Assembly: GCF_021261325.1 (NCBI RefSeq) | Contig: NZ_JAJSBI010000044.1 | Span: 1 to 50,257, forward strand | Direction of reading: 5' to 3' | Source: Streptomyces guryensis | GTDB lineage: Bacteria; Actinomycetota; Actinomycetes; Streptomycetales; Streptomycetaceae | Length of the DNA stretch: 50,257 nucleotides | Shown here: positions 38,864-47,025 of the stretch, one piece after another | How the letters are laid out: every line of letters starts with the position of its first letter | Numbering within the stretch: position 1 is the stretch's first letter | Program-made: the position numbers and the translations under genes | The notes under the pieces: model-generated | What the model was told of the DNA's origin: nothing | Database searches by the model: none | Seen by the model: only the letters and a program-made list of their open reading frames with translations

Positions 38864-40057
38864 TCAGTCGCCGCGTGCCAGATTCGTGCCAGAACGCTGA
38901 TCGTCCGGCTTGTCCGGCGGATCATCTGGCACGGCAGCAGCTTCCTGGCGTGCCTTGCGTACGGTCGCGTCGAGACCGGCTGCAACTTCCTGCTGTCGGT
39001 CGTCGTCGGAGTGCTGATAGATCAGCGCCGCCTTCTCCGAGGACTGGCCGGCACGGACCATCGTGTCCTTGAGGGTGGCACCCGAGCGCGTCGAGAGCGT
39101 GTGCCCGGTGTGGCGAAGGTCGTAGAAGCGGAAGCCCTCGGGCATGCCGACGACGGTTCGGGCCTTACGCCACTTCCGGCCGAAGGTGCTGCGGCGGAAG
39201 GGGGCGCCCTTCTCGCCGAGGAAGACGAGGCCGTCAGGTCCCTTGCCCGCGTACAGCTCCATGTGGATGCGGAGCTCCGGACGCAGGAACTCCGGCAGGT
39301 GCACAGTGCGGGTACCAGCCTCGGACTTGGTGTCGCCAGGGGCACGGCGACCGTTCGTCCGCTCCGGCTCGGCGCGCCTCACCGTGATCTTCAGCGCCTG
39401 GACGTCGATGTCCCGGCGACGCAGGCCCGCGAGCTCTTCGGGGCGGAGAGGGCCGTAGGCGCCCAGATAGATCATGAGGCGCCAGCGGGGGCCGATGTTG
39501 TCGGCGAGACCGTCGACCTGAGCCACTGTGGCGATGCGCCGCTCGGCTGCCTTCTCCTTTCCGGCGCCCTTGATCCGGCACGGGTTGCGCTTGATCAGGT
39601 CGTCGTCGACGGCGGTTTCCATGATGCTTTTCAGCAGGCGGTAAGCCTTGGCGGTGGCGGTCTTGGCTCCGGTCGTGCGAAGCCGCTCGGCACGCCATTC
39701 GCGGACGCTGGGCGCGGTGATCTCGTCAAGATCGGACTCACCGAAGGTCGGCAGGATGTGGTTGTCGAGGAGGTAGTGGTACAGGTCCGCGCTCAGGACC
39801 TCCAGGTCCCGCTCCTCGACCCACTTCTCCGCGTAGACACGGAAGTTGACCGAGCCTGCGTCGGGGTCGCGCCACTCACCGCGCCTGATCTCGGTCTGCT
39901 TCTCGGCGAGCCAGTCGTCGGCGTCCGCTGTTGTGGCGAAGGTTTCCGGTGCAGGGCGCATCACGCCATCCGGGCCCGGATAGCGCGCCTGATAGCGGCC
40001 GGACGGGAGCCGTCTGATCGCGCCGAAGCGGCGACGCCTGCCCTTGCTGTTGGCCAT
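38864..40057 (-). CDS. int: Tyrosine recombinase (integrase)
   Basis: A 397-residue phage-type integrase. An AP2-like arm-binding head (RRLPSGRYQARYPGPDGVMRPAP) is followed by a SAM-like core-binding domain (NFRVYAEKWVEERDLE). The catalytic domain has Arg in GPLRPEELAGL, DLRHTGHTL as the HxxR-box variant of actinobacterial integrases, and Tyr in KAALIYQHSDDDRQQEVA. It would recombine attP with the 3' end of tRNA-Gly. Its last codons contain a CGTGCCAG repeat pair, probably arm sites. ATG 40057 overlaps the xis stop (ATGA). Confidence 0.95.
   Translation of the reverse strand: MANSKGRRRRFGAIRRLPSGRYQARYPGPDGVMRPAPETFATTADADDWLAEKQTEIRRGEWRDPDAGSVNFRVYAEKWVEERDLEVLSADLYHYLLDNHILPTFGESDLDEITAPSVREWRAERLRTTGAKTATAKAYRLLKSIMETAVDDDLIKRNPCRIKGAGKEKAAERRIATVAQVDGLADNIGPRWRLMIYLGAYGPLRPEELAGLRRRDIDVQALKITVRRAEPERTNGRRAPGDTKSEAGTRTVHLPEFLRPELRIHMELYAGKGPDGLVFLGEKGAPFRRSTFGRKWRKARTVVGMPEGFRFYDLRHTGHTLSTRSGATLKDTMVRAGQSSEKAALIYQHSDDDRQQEVAAGLDATVRKARQEAAAVPDDPPDKPDDQRSGTNLARGD
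38874..38893. repeat. CGTGCCAG-N3-CGTGCCAGA, left-end copy
   Basis: Two CGTGCCAG units 3 bases apart lie in the last codons of int, 62 bases from the tRNA end. The same arrangement recurs at 50031-50050. The likely meaning is arm-type integrase binding sites flanking the element. Confidence 0.6.
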
Positions 40058-40269
40058 CAGGCGGCCCTCCTGTAGCTCGGGCGAGGCCGCCTCAGCGGCT
40101 CGACAGTGCGGGAGCTGATGAAGTCCTCGACCGCGCTCTCGGGGATACGGACATGCCGGCCGACCTTCACGTACCGGATGCGCCGTTCCTCGATCAGCCG
40201 CCGGGGGAATCGGGTGGTCGTACCGAGCAGCTCGGCGACCTGGTCGACGGACAGGTACCGGTCCTTCAT
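40057..40269 (-). CDS. xis: Excisionase (Xis), MerR-like helix-turn-helix
   Basis: A 70-residue DNA-binding protein: YLSVDQVAELLGTTTRFPRRLIEERRIRYVKVGRHVRIPESAVEDFI, a MerR/excisionase winged helix. It directs the integrase to excise the element. Its start overlaps the rep stop (ATGA) and its stop overlaps the int start (ATGA), so rep, xis and int are translated in one chain, matching pSAM2. Confidence 0.92.
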   Translation of the reverse strand: MKDRYLSVDQVAELLGTTTRFPRRLIEERRIRYVKVGRHVRIPESAVEDFISSRTVEPLRRPRPSYRRAA

Positions 40270-41612
40270 GCGGTGGGCTCTCCTTCCGTTCCGGGGGCGG
40301 GTTCGAGGGATGCGGCAAGCCAGGCTTCGGCGGAGGACAGACCCGTTCCGGCGAACACCCAATGCGCGAGGACGTACGTCGTGTCACTGCCGCGCTCGGG
40401 ATGTGCGGCGGCTGCTTGCGCTCGGCGCCATTCGGCGCGGGCGTCGCGGAGGGCGCCGAGGGTGGTGGAGTAGCGGCGGGATTTGGTGGAGAAGTGACCG
40501 CGGAAGCCGAGCATGTGGGCCCAGGCGCGCAGGCGGAGATGTTCGAGGCTCTTGCGTGCGCCGAGGGTCCAGGCGGTTCGGACCAGGCGGCGGGCGTGGT
40601 CGCTGATGTCGAGTTGGGCGAGTTCGGCGGCGAACTTCAGGGGGCGGTCGAGAGCTCCCGTGGCCGTTTCGGCGCCCTTGGTGGCGTACTTGGCGATGTA
40701 CGCGGCGACCGCGCGCTCGGTCAGCTCCTGGCCGTCGTTGAAGTCGGCGGATCGGATGGTGCGGATGTCGAGTTGGCGGCCGAAGACGAAGGAGTGCGTA
40801 CGGCCGTCGATGACCGGGCCGTCCACGCGGACCTTGCGTGCAGCGGCTCGAATGGCCTCAGTGAGCAGTGCGGCGGTCGCCCAGGGCGGAGGCGGGGTGT
40901 CTCCGCCAGTGGGACCGTCGATGCGGATGACCGCGTGGAAGTGGACGGCGCCGCGCTTCTGGTACTCGGCGACCTTGGCGAACGACACGCGTGCGTGGTC
41001 ACGGAAACGGCGCTGCGAGAGCCCCGCGCGCTTGGCGACCTCCCGGCGCAGGTAGGTCGAGAAGCGTCGCCAGAGCGCACCCGCATGGGCGTTCCAGAGC
41101 ACGGCCGCTTCGTAGTCGTAGGTGTCGGGGTCGAGCGGGGTGCCGAGTGCTTCATCGTCCTGGGCGTGGTGGACACCGCAGCGGCAAGTGCGGCCGCTGG
41201 AAGGACGGTTGTGGACCGGTCCGAAGCTCGGGGCGGTGAACGTGGCGAAGACACGGGGGTGGGCGGCGACGTGTTCCGGGAGGCCCTTGCCTCCACGCAG
41301 GCCCGAGGTGATCAGGTGGAAGGTGTCGCGGCGGTAGACCTCCGCGCAGGCCGGACAGCGGGTGGTGCGGCGGTTGTTGCAGCGGACGAGGAGTTGGCCG
41401 GCCGGGAGGCTGGCCGAGTCGAGGTGTTGGAGGACGGCGCCGATCTCGCCGGTGGTGGTGTCGACGTCGTACTCGGTGCGGTGGCCGTCGAGGCGGATCG
41501 GGTGGGTGCAGCCGCCGAGGGTGGAGAGCTGGCGGAGGATACCCGGGAGCGTGCCCTGTGCGGCCAGGTTCGCGACTTCCGGAAGTGGGGCCGGAGTGGT
41601 GCGGGTGAAGAT
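40266..41612 (-). CDS. RepSA-like rolling-circle replication initiator with an apparent ATC start
   Basis: A 448-residue homologue of pSAM2 RepSA. The conserved N-terminus (TPAPLPEVANLAAQGTLPGIL; GCTHPIRLDGHRTEYD), a Cys-rich region (CNNRRTTRCPACAEVYRRD; RTCRCGVHH), the HUH-type RGAVHFHAVIRIDG and the AAYIAKYATKGAE Tyr region are all present. The first ATG/GTG/TTG in frame is GTG 41102, which would remove 170 conserved residues. A perfect AAGGAG (41620-41625) sits 7 bases before the codon at 41612-41610, which is ATC. Either ATC is used, or a start ATG has mutated by one base, or this base is wrong. The stop overlaps xis. Confidence 0.85.
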   Translation of the reverse strand: MFTRTTPAPLPEVANLAAQGTLPGILRQLSTLGGCTHPIRLDGHRTEYDVDTTTGEIGAVLQHLDSASLPAGQLLVRCNNRRTTRCPACAEVYRRDTFHLITSGLRGGKGLPEHVAAHPRVFATFTAPSFGPVHNRPSSGRTCRCGVHHAQDDEALGTPLDPDTYDYEAAVLWNAHAGALWRRFSTYLRREVAKRAGLSQRRFRDHARVSFAKVAEYQKRGAVHFHAVIRIDGPTGGDTPPPPWATAALLTEAIRAAARKVRVDGPVIDGRTHSFVFGRQLDIRTIRSADFNDGQELTERAVAAYIAKYATKGAETATGALDRPLKFAAELAQLDISDHARRLVRTAWTLGARKSLEHLRLRAWAHMLGFRGHFSTKSRRYSTTLGALRDARAEWRRAQAAAAHPERGSDTTYVLAHWVFAGTGLSSAEAWLAASLEPAPGTEGEPTA

Positions 41613-41707
41613 GGCGGTTCTCCTTCTGGCTGGCTCGGTCGGGAGGAATGGCCTCGGGGCGGCGTCTGCTTGGTCGTGTGCCGCCGCCCCGGTGGCCGGG
41701 GGCAGGG

Positions 41708-41986
41708 TTAGTGCCGGTTGTGGTCGCGGAGCATGGAGCGCAGGACGACGGCCGTCACGGCTACGGAGATGGCCGTGACGGCGACGGCGACCAGGAGCGC
41801 GGTCAGGACGACTCCGCCGACGAGCACGACCGCGACCGTGTTCTTGTCGATCGAGACCGACGGGAGCGAGCGCGCTATGGGCGCCGGGTCGGTCGGGGCG
41901 TGGGTGTGCGCGGGCGGCGGGGTCGGGTTGTCGGGGTACTTGGGCAGGAACACGGCGAACCCTTTCTCATCTACTCGTCTAGTCAT
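41708..41986 (-). CDS. Spread-protein-like small membrane protein
   Basis: A 92-residue protein. A Pro-rich N-terminal half (KYPDNPTPPPAHTHAPTDPAP) precedes a long membrane stretch (VAVVLVGGVVLTALLVAVAVTAISVAVTAVVL) and a basic end. It resembles SpdD-type proteins, which spread plasmid copies within the recipient mycelium after transfer. The start ATG 41986 overlaps the previous gene's stop region and one of the repeated operator-like sites. Assignment to Spd is by size, context and topology. Confidence 0.65.
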   Translation of the reverse strand: MTRRVDEKGFAVFLPKYPDNPTPPPAHTHAPTDPAPIARSLPSVSIDKNTVAVVLVGGVVLTALLVAVAVTAISVAVTAVVLRSMLRDHNRH

Positions 41987-41988
41987 GT
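41973..41988. promoter_or_regulatory. Operator-like site A
   Basis: ACTCGTCTAGTCATGT shares ACTCGTCTA with sites B and C. It overlaps the start codon of the SpdD-like gene and the end of the small membrane gene, so it would act inside the transcription unit. Confidence 0.5.
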
Positions 41989-42173
41989 GAGCCATTTATG
42001 ACGCTCACGCCGGAGCGCGTGCCGGACTCGATGGCGGGCGCCATGAAGGTGTGGGAGAGCCAGAAGCCGAAGAGGGCGATCAGGACGACGACCCAGGTAC
42101 GGACGCCGAGGAACTTGACCGCTCCCCAGGCGAAGAAGCCGAGGACGAACACGAGCGGGAGGCTGACAGTCAC
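41979..42173 (-). CDS. Small AICE membrane protein (SpdA/B-like)
   Basis: A 64-residue protein, two membrane helices (LPLVFVLGFFAWGAVKFLGV; WVVVLIALFGFWLSHTFMA), ending in a short polar tail. I recall near-identical small proteins in many AICEs between the Cys-rich transfer protein and the SpdD-like gene. It probably works with the other spread proteins in the membrane. It overlaps the next gene by 8 bases. Confidence 0.7.
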   Translation of the reverse strand: MTVSLPLVFVLGFFAWGAVKFLGVRTWVVVLIALFGFWLSHTFMAPAIESGTRSGVSVINGSHD

Positions 42174-42189
42174 GGCGGGGAGGTCCCTT

Positions 42190-42381
42190 TCAGCAGACGG
42201 GGCAGCGGTGGGTGCGGGCAGCCAGTTCGGCGGCGGCGCGGCTGTCGTAGTCGGCGGAGAAGTTACAGCGCGGGGCGGTGCAGGCGGCGGTGTGCTTCTC
42301 GCGGCCCCGGCCGTCGTACGACGTAGCGACCTGAACAGGGCCGATGCGGGTGACGTTGCGGAAGCGACGGTTGGCGGTCAC
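42190..42381 (-). CDS. Mobile-element transfer protein (Cys/zinc-ribbon)
   Basis: A 63-residue protein: ANRRFRNVTRIGPVQVATSYD, then CTAPRCNFSADYDSRAAAELAARTHRCPVC, with two Cys pairs likely to bind zinc. Database entries of this type are called mobile element transfer protein, though the activity is unproved. The GTG at 42381 is set by AAGGAG 7 bases upstream. It lies between the DUF2637 and small membrane genes. Confidence 0.8.
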   Translation of the reverse strand: MTANRRFRNVTRIGPVQVATSYDGRGREKHTAACTAPRCNFSADYDSRAAAELAARTHRCPVC

Positions 42382-42442
42382 GGATGATCTCCTTTTCGTT
42401 GATCGCTCACCCGAGGGGTGCGAGGGCGTGTAGACAGGTGGC

Positions 42443-42625
42443 ATGTCACAAGGGGCGCGGCGGCTGGCCGCCTTCGGTTCGGCCGCGTTGGTACTTGGGC
42501 TTGCGGCTGTTGGGGGAAGGTGGTGGGTGGGCGAGTCCTGGACCACCGTGATCACCATGTGCTGCCTTGAGGTACTGATCATTTCGGCCGTTGTCGGAAC
42601 CCGGCGAGCGTTGCGGAAGCGGTAA
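42443..42625 (+). CDS. Possible small two-helix membrane protein
   Basis: A 60-residue frame on the opposite strand to its neighbours. Two hydrophobic segments (FGSAALVLGLAAVGG; TVITMCCLEVLIISAVVG) and a basic end suggest an inner-membrane hairpin. The ribosome site (AGGTGG) is fair. Codon use is moderately GC3-rich. It may be real, or open by chance in the transfer-protein leader. Confidence 0.4.
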   Translation: MSQGARRLAAFGSAALVLGLAAVGGRWWVGESWTTVITMCCLEVLIISAVVGTRRALRKR

Positions 42626-42647
42626 AGCCTCCCGACGGGGCCCGCCT

Positions 42648-43274
42648 TCAGAGCTGGGCGGCGATGGCTTCGGCCATGGGAGCCGGAACGCCGAGGCGGG
42701 CACGAAGGGTTGGCGTGTCGATCGGTGTACCGGTGCGGGTGTGGTGTTCGGCAGCGACCTTGCGGGCATGGTCGACCAGCGCAGTCGGGACCGCGACGGC
42801 GGGACGTTCGGGCGCCTTCTCGACAGCGGGTTGGGCGAGCGACTCGGAGGCGGATTCCGGCGCTTCCCCCTGACCCTTGACCACGTGCCCGTCGTTATCC
42901 AGTGCCGTCGTAGGGGCGGAGTGGGCGAGGAGCGTGCCGCCGAGGAAGGCGACGGCGGGCCAGCCCGCGACGAGGATGCGCAGCCAGGCCGGCACCTGGG
43001 TCATGTCGAGGAGTCCGGCGGTGGCGACGTTGGCGCCAAGGGACGCGGTCAGGGCGATGACGAACCAGCACCAAGAGGACGCTTTAGCGCCCCCGGAGCG
43101 CAGTCGGCGCCAGGCGGCGACGAGCAGCAGGTCGACGCTGATGGGGTAGGCCCACGCCTTCCATCCGTCCTGTCCGGCCGCCGCAGCGATGTCGTGCAGG
43201 TGGGCGAAGGACAGCGCCGCGGCGATGAGCGCCTGGACGAGTACCGCGTCGACGCGGGCCAGCAGGGCGCGCAT
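42648..43274 (-). CDS. DUF2637 (SpdB-like) membrane protein
   Basis: A 208-residue protein. Four hydrophobic helices in the first 120 residues (VQALIAAALSFAHLHDIAA; AWAYPISVDLLLVAAWRRL; SSWCWFVIALTASLGANVA; ILVAGWPAVAFLGGTLL) form the DUF2637 domain, common in AICEs and Streptomyces plasmids next to the transfer ATPase. The C-terminal part, after an acidic linker, has a winged-helix-like ALVDHARKVAAEHHTRTGTPIDTPTLRARLGV. It fits a spread/transfer role. ATG 43274 follows GGAGG. Confidence 0.85.
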   Translation of the reverse strand: MRALLARVDAVLVQALIAAALSFAHLHDIAAAAGQDGWKAWAYPISVDLLLVAAWRRLRSGGAKASSWCWFVIALTASLGANVATAGLLDMTQVPAWLRILVAGWPAVAFLGGTLLAHSAPTTALDNDGHVVKGQGEAPESASESLAQPAVEKAPERPAVAVPTALVDHARKVAAEHHTRTGTPIDTPTLRARLGVPAPMAEAIAAQL

Positions 43275-43356
43275 GACGCGCCTCCTTCCGGGATTCAGGC
43301 ATGGCGGGGGTAGGGACGTGGCGTGAGGCGGTCACGCCGATCGGGAGGGGAATGGG

Positions 43357-44733
43357 TCAGTCGGTCACCGGGCGCGGCTTGACGACCGGGGCCGGGGCTT
43401 CGACCGGTCGTACGGGCACGTCGGGACAGAAGGGCTTGAGCGCGGCCAGGTCGGGAGCCAGGTGCGCGGAGTCGCGGCAGATCTCCGCGGCGTCGCCGAG
43501 GGAGAGGTACGGCGTGCGGATGCGGGACCAGCCGCCGGAAGTGTCACCGGCGACAGCCAGGCCGGGCCGTTCGGGGGCGATGGCGCAGGCGGCCATGACC
43601 GCCTCGGGGGCGATATCGCCGAGGGCCATCTTGGCGGAGGCTTCGTCATTGACGCGGTGGCAGACCCGGCCGGTGAGCTGGGCGCGGAGCATGGTGGCGC
43701 CCTTGCCGAGTTCGGCGCCGAAGCGCTGCCCGCAGACTTCCAGGTAGATGCCGGCGGCGCGGCCGAGTTGGGCGAGGCGGATGAGCTGGGTGACCATCTC
43801 GTCGCGCCGTTCCTCGTCCTTGCGGGTGGCGACGAGGAAGAGTTCGGCGACCTCGTCGACGAACAGCACGATCGGCGTGGGTCGTTGGTGCTCGGGCAGA
43901 CCCCAGATGTCGGAGGTGATCTCCTCGTCCGGAGTGTCCGGGGCGATGCCCTGCCGGGCCTTGATCAGGTCGTAGCGGTCCTCCATTTCCTTGACGAGCA
44001 TGGGCAGCAGCTCGGCCGCCTGCTCCGGGTCGGTGGCGAGTGCGGAGAGCCGGGCTGCGAACGGCGCCAGCTCCACGCCCCGCTTGCAGTCGATGCCGAC
44101 CAGGGCGACCGGCTGCCGGGCCAGGCCGGTGATCACGTGGCGCAGGTACATGGACTTGCCGGACAGCGTGGCGCCGAGGGTGAGTTGGTGCGGGATGGTG
44201 CGGTAGTCGCGCACGAAGGGCATGGCGTCCTCCCGCAGCGCGACCGGCACTTTGAGGAAGCCGTCCGCGACCTTGCGCGGCATCCGGACCTTGCGCAGGA
44301 CGTCGTACCCGACGAGACGCAATTCGACGACACCGGGCTTGACGGTCGAGACGTACACGGCGTGCACGCCCCAGGCATGCCGCAGCCGTTCGGCCGAGGC
44401 CGCGACATCGGCGGGTTCCTGCCCCGGCGCGAGCCGCAGCCGAAGCCGCAGCCCGGTCGAGGTGGGCCGGATGACGCCCCGACGCGGCGGGACGGGCCGG
44501 ACCTCCCGGTTGGTGGTGGCCTTGACTGCGAGGACCCTCAGCCGTGAGGGCGCCACGGTCAGCCCGCACGCCTCCATGACCGAGCCGTACGAGCCGAGCA
44601 GTCGGGCGGTGGATATCGGCAGGCCGATGGTGGACCAGTACACGCCCGGGTGCTTGGCCCGGGCGTAGGCGGCCCCGCCGCCGAGTGCGGCGACAGGACC
44701 ACCCACCTCCAGAAGCGTCGTCAGGTCGGACAT
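43357..44733 (-). CDS. FtsK/SpoIIIE-type conjugal transfer ATPase (TraSA-like)
   Basis: A 458-residue double-stranded-DNA translocase. A short hydrophobic start is followed by a domain related to FtsK beta (TSTGLRLRLRLAPGQEPADVAA). The motor domain has Walker A GATLSGKS (187-194), Walker B IVLFVDEVAEL (288-298), and VCGQRFGAELGKGATMLRAQLTGRVCHRV. In pSAM2-type elements this one protein moves the plasmid between hyphae. There are no long membrane helices as in SpoIIIE, so it may rely on the DUF2637 protein. Its ATG overlaps the previous stop (ATGA). Confidence 0.93.
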   Translation of the reverse strand: MSDLTTLLEVGGPVAALGGGAAYARAKHPGVYWSTIGLPISTARLLGSYGSVMEACGLTVAPSRLRVLAVKATTNREVRPVPPRRGVIRPTSTGLRLRLRLAPGQEPADVAASAERLRHAWGVHAVYVSTVKPGVVELRLVGYDVLRKVRMPRKVADGFLKVPVALREDAMPFVRDYRTIPHQLTLGATLSGKSMYLRHVITGLARQPVALVGIDCKRGVELAPFAARLSALATDPEQAAELLPMLVKEMEDRYDLIKARQGIAPDTPDEEITSDIWGLPEHQRPTPIVLFVDEVAELFLVATRKDEERRDEMVTQLIRLAQLGRAAGIYLEVCGQRFGAELGKGATMLRAQLTGRVCHRVNDEASAKMALGDIAPEAVMAACAIAPERPGLAVAGDTSGGWSRIRTPYLSLGDAAEICRDSAHLAPDLAALKPFCPDVPVRPVEAPAPVVKPRPVTD

Positions 44734-45101
44734 CAGGCGGCGGCCTCGGTGTCAGCCTGAGCGGCGACCGGGAAGACCGCCGGGGTGACCGCGGCGGCAC
44801 GGAAGGCGATGCCGTGCCGCTTCTGCCCGTTGAACACGGACTCCCACGGCCGGGCGACCAGCCCCGGCAGCGAGACCGGCGCACCGAGCGCCAGCCCCTC
44901 GGACACACCGCTCTCAGGAACCGTGACCTTGATCAGCGAGGACTCGCCCTCTTCGATGTGGACGACGCCGATCGTCATCAGCGCCTCACCGCTGACGGCA
45001 TCCTTCGCGATCTCGCCCGTCTGTCGGTCACGGACCTTCGGCTCGGGAGCCTCGGTCAGCAGGATCGTCGCGGCCGAAGTCTCAACACGGATGGTACGCA
45101 A
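44733..45101 (-). CDS. AICE-conserved hypothetical protein upstream of the transfer ATPase
   Basis: A 122-residue soluble protein: TSAATILLTEAPEPKVRDRQ, TGEIAKDAVSGEALMTIGVVHIEEGESSLIKVTVPESGVSEGL, then a tail with WESVFNGQKRHGIAFRA. I recall similar proteins before FtsK-type genes in AICEs, without a function. TTG 45101 is the likely start: GGGGAAG lies just upstream and the conserved MRTIRV begins there; the earlier frame crosses an operator-like site. It is the first gene of the leftward transfer operon. Confidence 0.7.
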   Translation of the reverse strand: MRTIRVETSAATILLTEAPEPKVRDRQTGEIAKDAVSGEALMTIGVVHIEEGESSLIKVTVPESGVSEGLALGAPVSLPGLVARPWESVFNGQKRHGIAFRAAAVTPAVFPVAAQADTEAAA

Positions 45102-45117
45102 GGAACTTCCCCTATCT

Positions 45118-45207
45118 ACTCGTCTATACATGTAGCGGTCTGCGAACCCGATGCCGGGGGCGCGTGGACCACCATGCATCACAACTTGCCCACTCGTCTA
45201 TACGAGT
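45118..45207. promoter_or_regulatory. Divergent operator pair of the AICE (sites B and C)
   Basis: Site B, ACTCGTCTATACATGT (45118-45133), lies 17 bases before the leftward transfer operon. Site C, ACTCGT-CTAT-ACGAGT (45192-45207), a perfect 6+6 inverted repeat, lies before the rightward gene. Both contain ACTCGTCTATAC. They are the best copies of a motif found five times in the element and are likely bound by the GntR-type regulator encoded at 45671-46462. Confidence 0.7.
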
Positions 45208-45285
45208 ATGCCTGTTGAAGCGTACGAGTTCGGGAAACGTCCCGCGCACCAGGCCAGTGTCAGACCCCTGCGGCATGCTCTGCCC

Positions 45286-45648
45286 ATGCTGATTGCGACC
45301 AACAGTCGGGGCCACGTACTGAAGCGCCCTTCGAAGCCGGCGATAGGCACGATGCTCGCCAACCTGCACCGCGGCGACCACATGATCCTTGAGCGGCAGG
45401 ACGAGAACCGCGAGGGAGACTGGTACGTCCAGGCCTGGTTCCGCGACAACAACACGTACCAACTGGAGTACCGCGACGGCGTTCCCGCGGAGCATTACCA
45501 GACGCAGACGGTGTCGCAGGAGAAGGTGCTGCAAGCGCTCCTCGGCTGGGTGGCCGACCAGCCCGCCTGGCGGGAGGGCTTCATGTGGACCAGCATCGGC
45601 CACTGGTTCACGCCAGAGCCCGAAGATGAGAGCGATCCGACCGCCTAG
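45286..45648 (+). CDS. Hypothetical AICE protein
   Basis: A 120-residue acidic protein: MLIATNSRGHVLKRPSKPA, GDHMILERQDENREGDWYVQAWFRDNNTYQLEYRDG, then QEKVLQALLGWVADQPAWREGFMW. An alpha+beta fold like immunity (Imm) proteins is possible, but I cannot name a family. The start is uncertain. ATG 45286 begins the well-ordered part; ATG 45208 lies one base after site C and would give a leaderless or very short-leader mRNA and 26 more residues. It is divergent from the transfer operon. Confidence 0.6.
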   Translation: MLIATNSRGHVLKRPSKPAIGTMLANLHRGDHMILERQDENREGDWYVQAWFRDNNTYQLEYRDGVPAEHYQTQTVSQEKVLQALLGWVADQPAWREGFMWTSIGHWFTPEPEDESDPTA

Positions 45649-45670
45649 TACTGCGTCGCCGTCCATGCGA

Positions 45671-46462
45671 TCAGGTCGCCGGGAGCTGGTACGACAGCAC
45701 GTACGCGTCAGCCGCCATGACCGTGTCGCACACCTCGACGGCCCGTCCCTCGGTGTCAAAGGCGGTACGGATCAGGTGGATGACCGGCACGCCGGAGGCC
45801 AACCGGAGCGTCTTCACCTCAGCAGGCGAGGGCATCCGGGCCCGGATCTCCTCCTCGAAGTGGTCGAGGCGGTGACCCAGCTCTTCGAGGCGGGCGTAGA
45901 TGCCTCCGGGCCCGGGGTTCGGCTCGGCGATCTGCGTACCGCGCGCGATATCGAGCGGCAAGAAGGACGTAGCGAACTCGACTGGCCGCCCGTCCAGCAG
46001 ATACCGCCGCCGCCGGGCCAGCACCCGCCGCACGGACCCGAGCCGGGCGGAGACGTCCGGACTGGCCTTCTCTTCCTTGACCTCCAGACTGTCGACCTGG
46101 GGGTGACTGCCGGCGGCGTCGGCCTCGACGATGAAGGCGGACTTGCCCTGCTCCCGATGCCGTCGCGCAAACCGGTCGGAGGCGAGACGTCGTACGGGGG
46201 GCCGTGGTCGGACGAAGACGCCCTTGCCGTGCTCGGCGTGCACGAGCCCTTCCCCCTGGAGGATGGAGAAGGAGTTTCGGACCGTCATTCGGGATACCCC
46301 GTAATGCTCGACAAGGTCGGCTTCCGAGGGCAGCTTGTCGCCCTCGTGGAATCGCCCACGGTCGATGGCCTCACGCAACTGGTCGGCGATCTGCCGGAAG
46401 ACCGCACGATCACTCGTGGGGTCCAGGTCGCCGAGCAGGCCGGAAGGAAGAGAAGGGCTCAC
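45671..46462 (-). CDS. GntR-family (UTRA) regulator, KorSA-like
   Basis: A 263-residue regulator. The N-terminal winged helix is ADQLREAIDRGRFHEGDKLPSEADLVEHYGVSRMTVRNSFSILQGEGLVHAEHGKGVFVR, followed by a UTRA effector domain (RRYLLDGRPVEFATSFLPLDIA; RLASGVPVIHLIRTAFDTEGRAVEVCDTV). In pSAM2 the GntR protein KorSA represses transfer genes. Here the likely targets are the ACTCGTCTAT-type sites, one of which (46478-46493) lies 16-31 bases before its own start, so it should control itself. GTG 46462 follows AAAGGAG. Confidence 0.88.
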   Translation of the reverse strand: MSPSLPSGLLGDLDPTSDRAVFRQIADQLREAIDRGRFHEGDKLPSEADLVEHYGVSRMTVRNSFSILQGEGLVHAEHGKGVFVRPRPPVRRLASDRFARRHREQGKSAFIVEADAAGSHPQVDSLEVKEEKASPDVSARLGSVRRVLARRRRYLLDGRPVEFATSFLPLDIARGTQIAEPNPGPGGIYARLEELGHRLDHFEEEIRARMPSPAEVKTLRLASGVPVIHLIRTAFDTEGRAVEVCDTVMAADAYVLSYQLPAT

Positions 46463-46477
46463 GCGCGTACTCCTTTA

Positions 46478-46493
46478 GGTATCTAGACGTGTG
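46478..46493. promoter_or_regulatory. Operator-like site D, before the GntR and Nudix genes
   Basis: GGTATCTAGACGTGTG shares CTAGACG-GT with the reverse of site A. It sits between the divergent GntR and Nudix genes and could control both. Confidence 0.5.
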
Positions 46494-46547
46494 GGCGAGT
46501 CTTGTTGCTACGGTGGAGAGCCTAGCCAGCCGAGAGGGCCGAGGAAC

Positions 46548-46979
46548 GTGAGCATGGACCGTCCGCACTCCGTGAGCGTCGCCGGAGTGATCGTCGACGC
46601 CCAGAACCGCGCCCTCTTGATCCAACGACGCGACAACGGCAAGTGGGAACCCCCGGGTGGCGTCCTCGAACGCGAGGAAACCATCCCCGAGGCCCTGCAA
46701 CGGGAAGTCCTCGAAGAAACCGGCATCAAGATCGCGCTTCCCGCGACCCTGACCGGCGTCTACAAGAACATGACGGGCCTGATCGTCTCGCTGGTCTTCC
46801 GCTGCCAGGCCGCCGACGGCACACCCACCACCGGCGACGAGACCCGCGCCCTGCGCTGGGCCACCCGTGAAGAAGTCTCCGACCTCGCCGACGAGGCGTA
46901 CGCGATTCGCGTCCTGGACGCACTCGACGCGGCGTCCCCGCCGGCCATCCGCGCCCACGACGGCGTGAAACTCGTCTAG
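46548..46979 (+). CDS. Nudix hydrolase (Pif-like)
   Basis: A 143-residue Nudix protein with a complete box: GGVLEREETIPEALQREVLEETGI fits G-x5-E-x7-R-E-U-x-E-E-x-G-U. It starts at GTG 46548 or ATG 46554 (RBS GAGGA). In pSAM2 the Nudix protein Pif makes a cell immune to incoming copies of the same element; its gene lies beside the GntR regulator, as here. A Pif role is therefore inferred from position. The nucleotide substrate is unknown. Confidence 0.85.
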   Translation: MSMDRPHSVSVAGVIVDAQNRALLIQRRDNGKWEPPGGVLEREETIPEALQREVLEETGIKIALPATLTGVYKNMTGLIVSLVFRCQAADGTPTTGDETRALRWATREEVSDLADEAYAIRVLDALDAASPPAIRAHDGVKLV

Positions 46980-47025
46980 CCCGAACCCGCTGCACATGGC
47001 GGCCTACCAGCATGAAGGAACTTGT

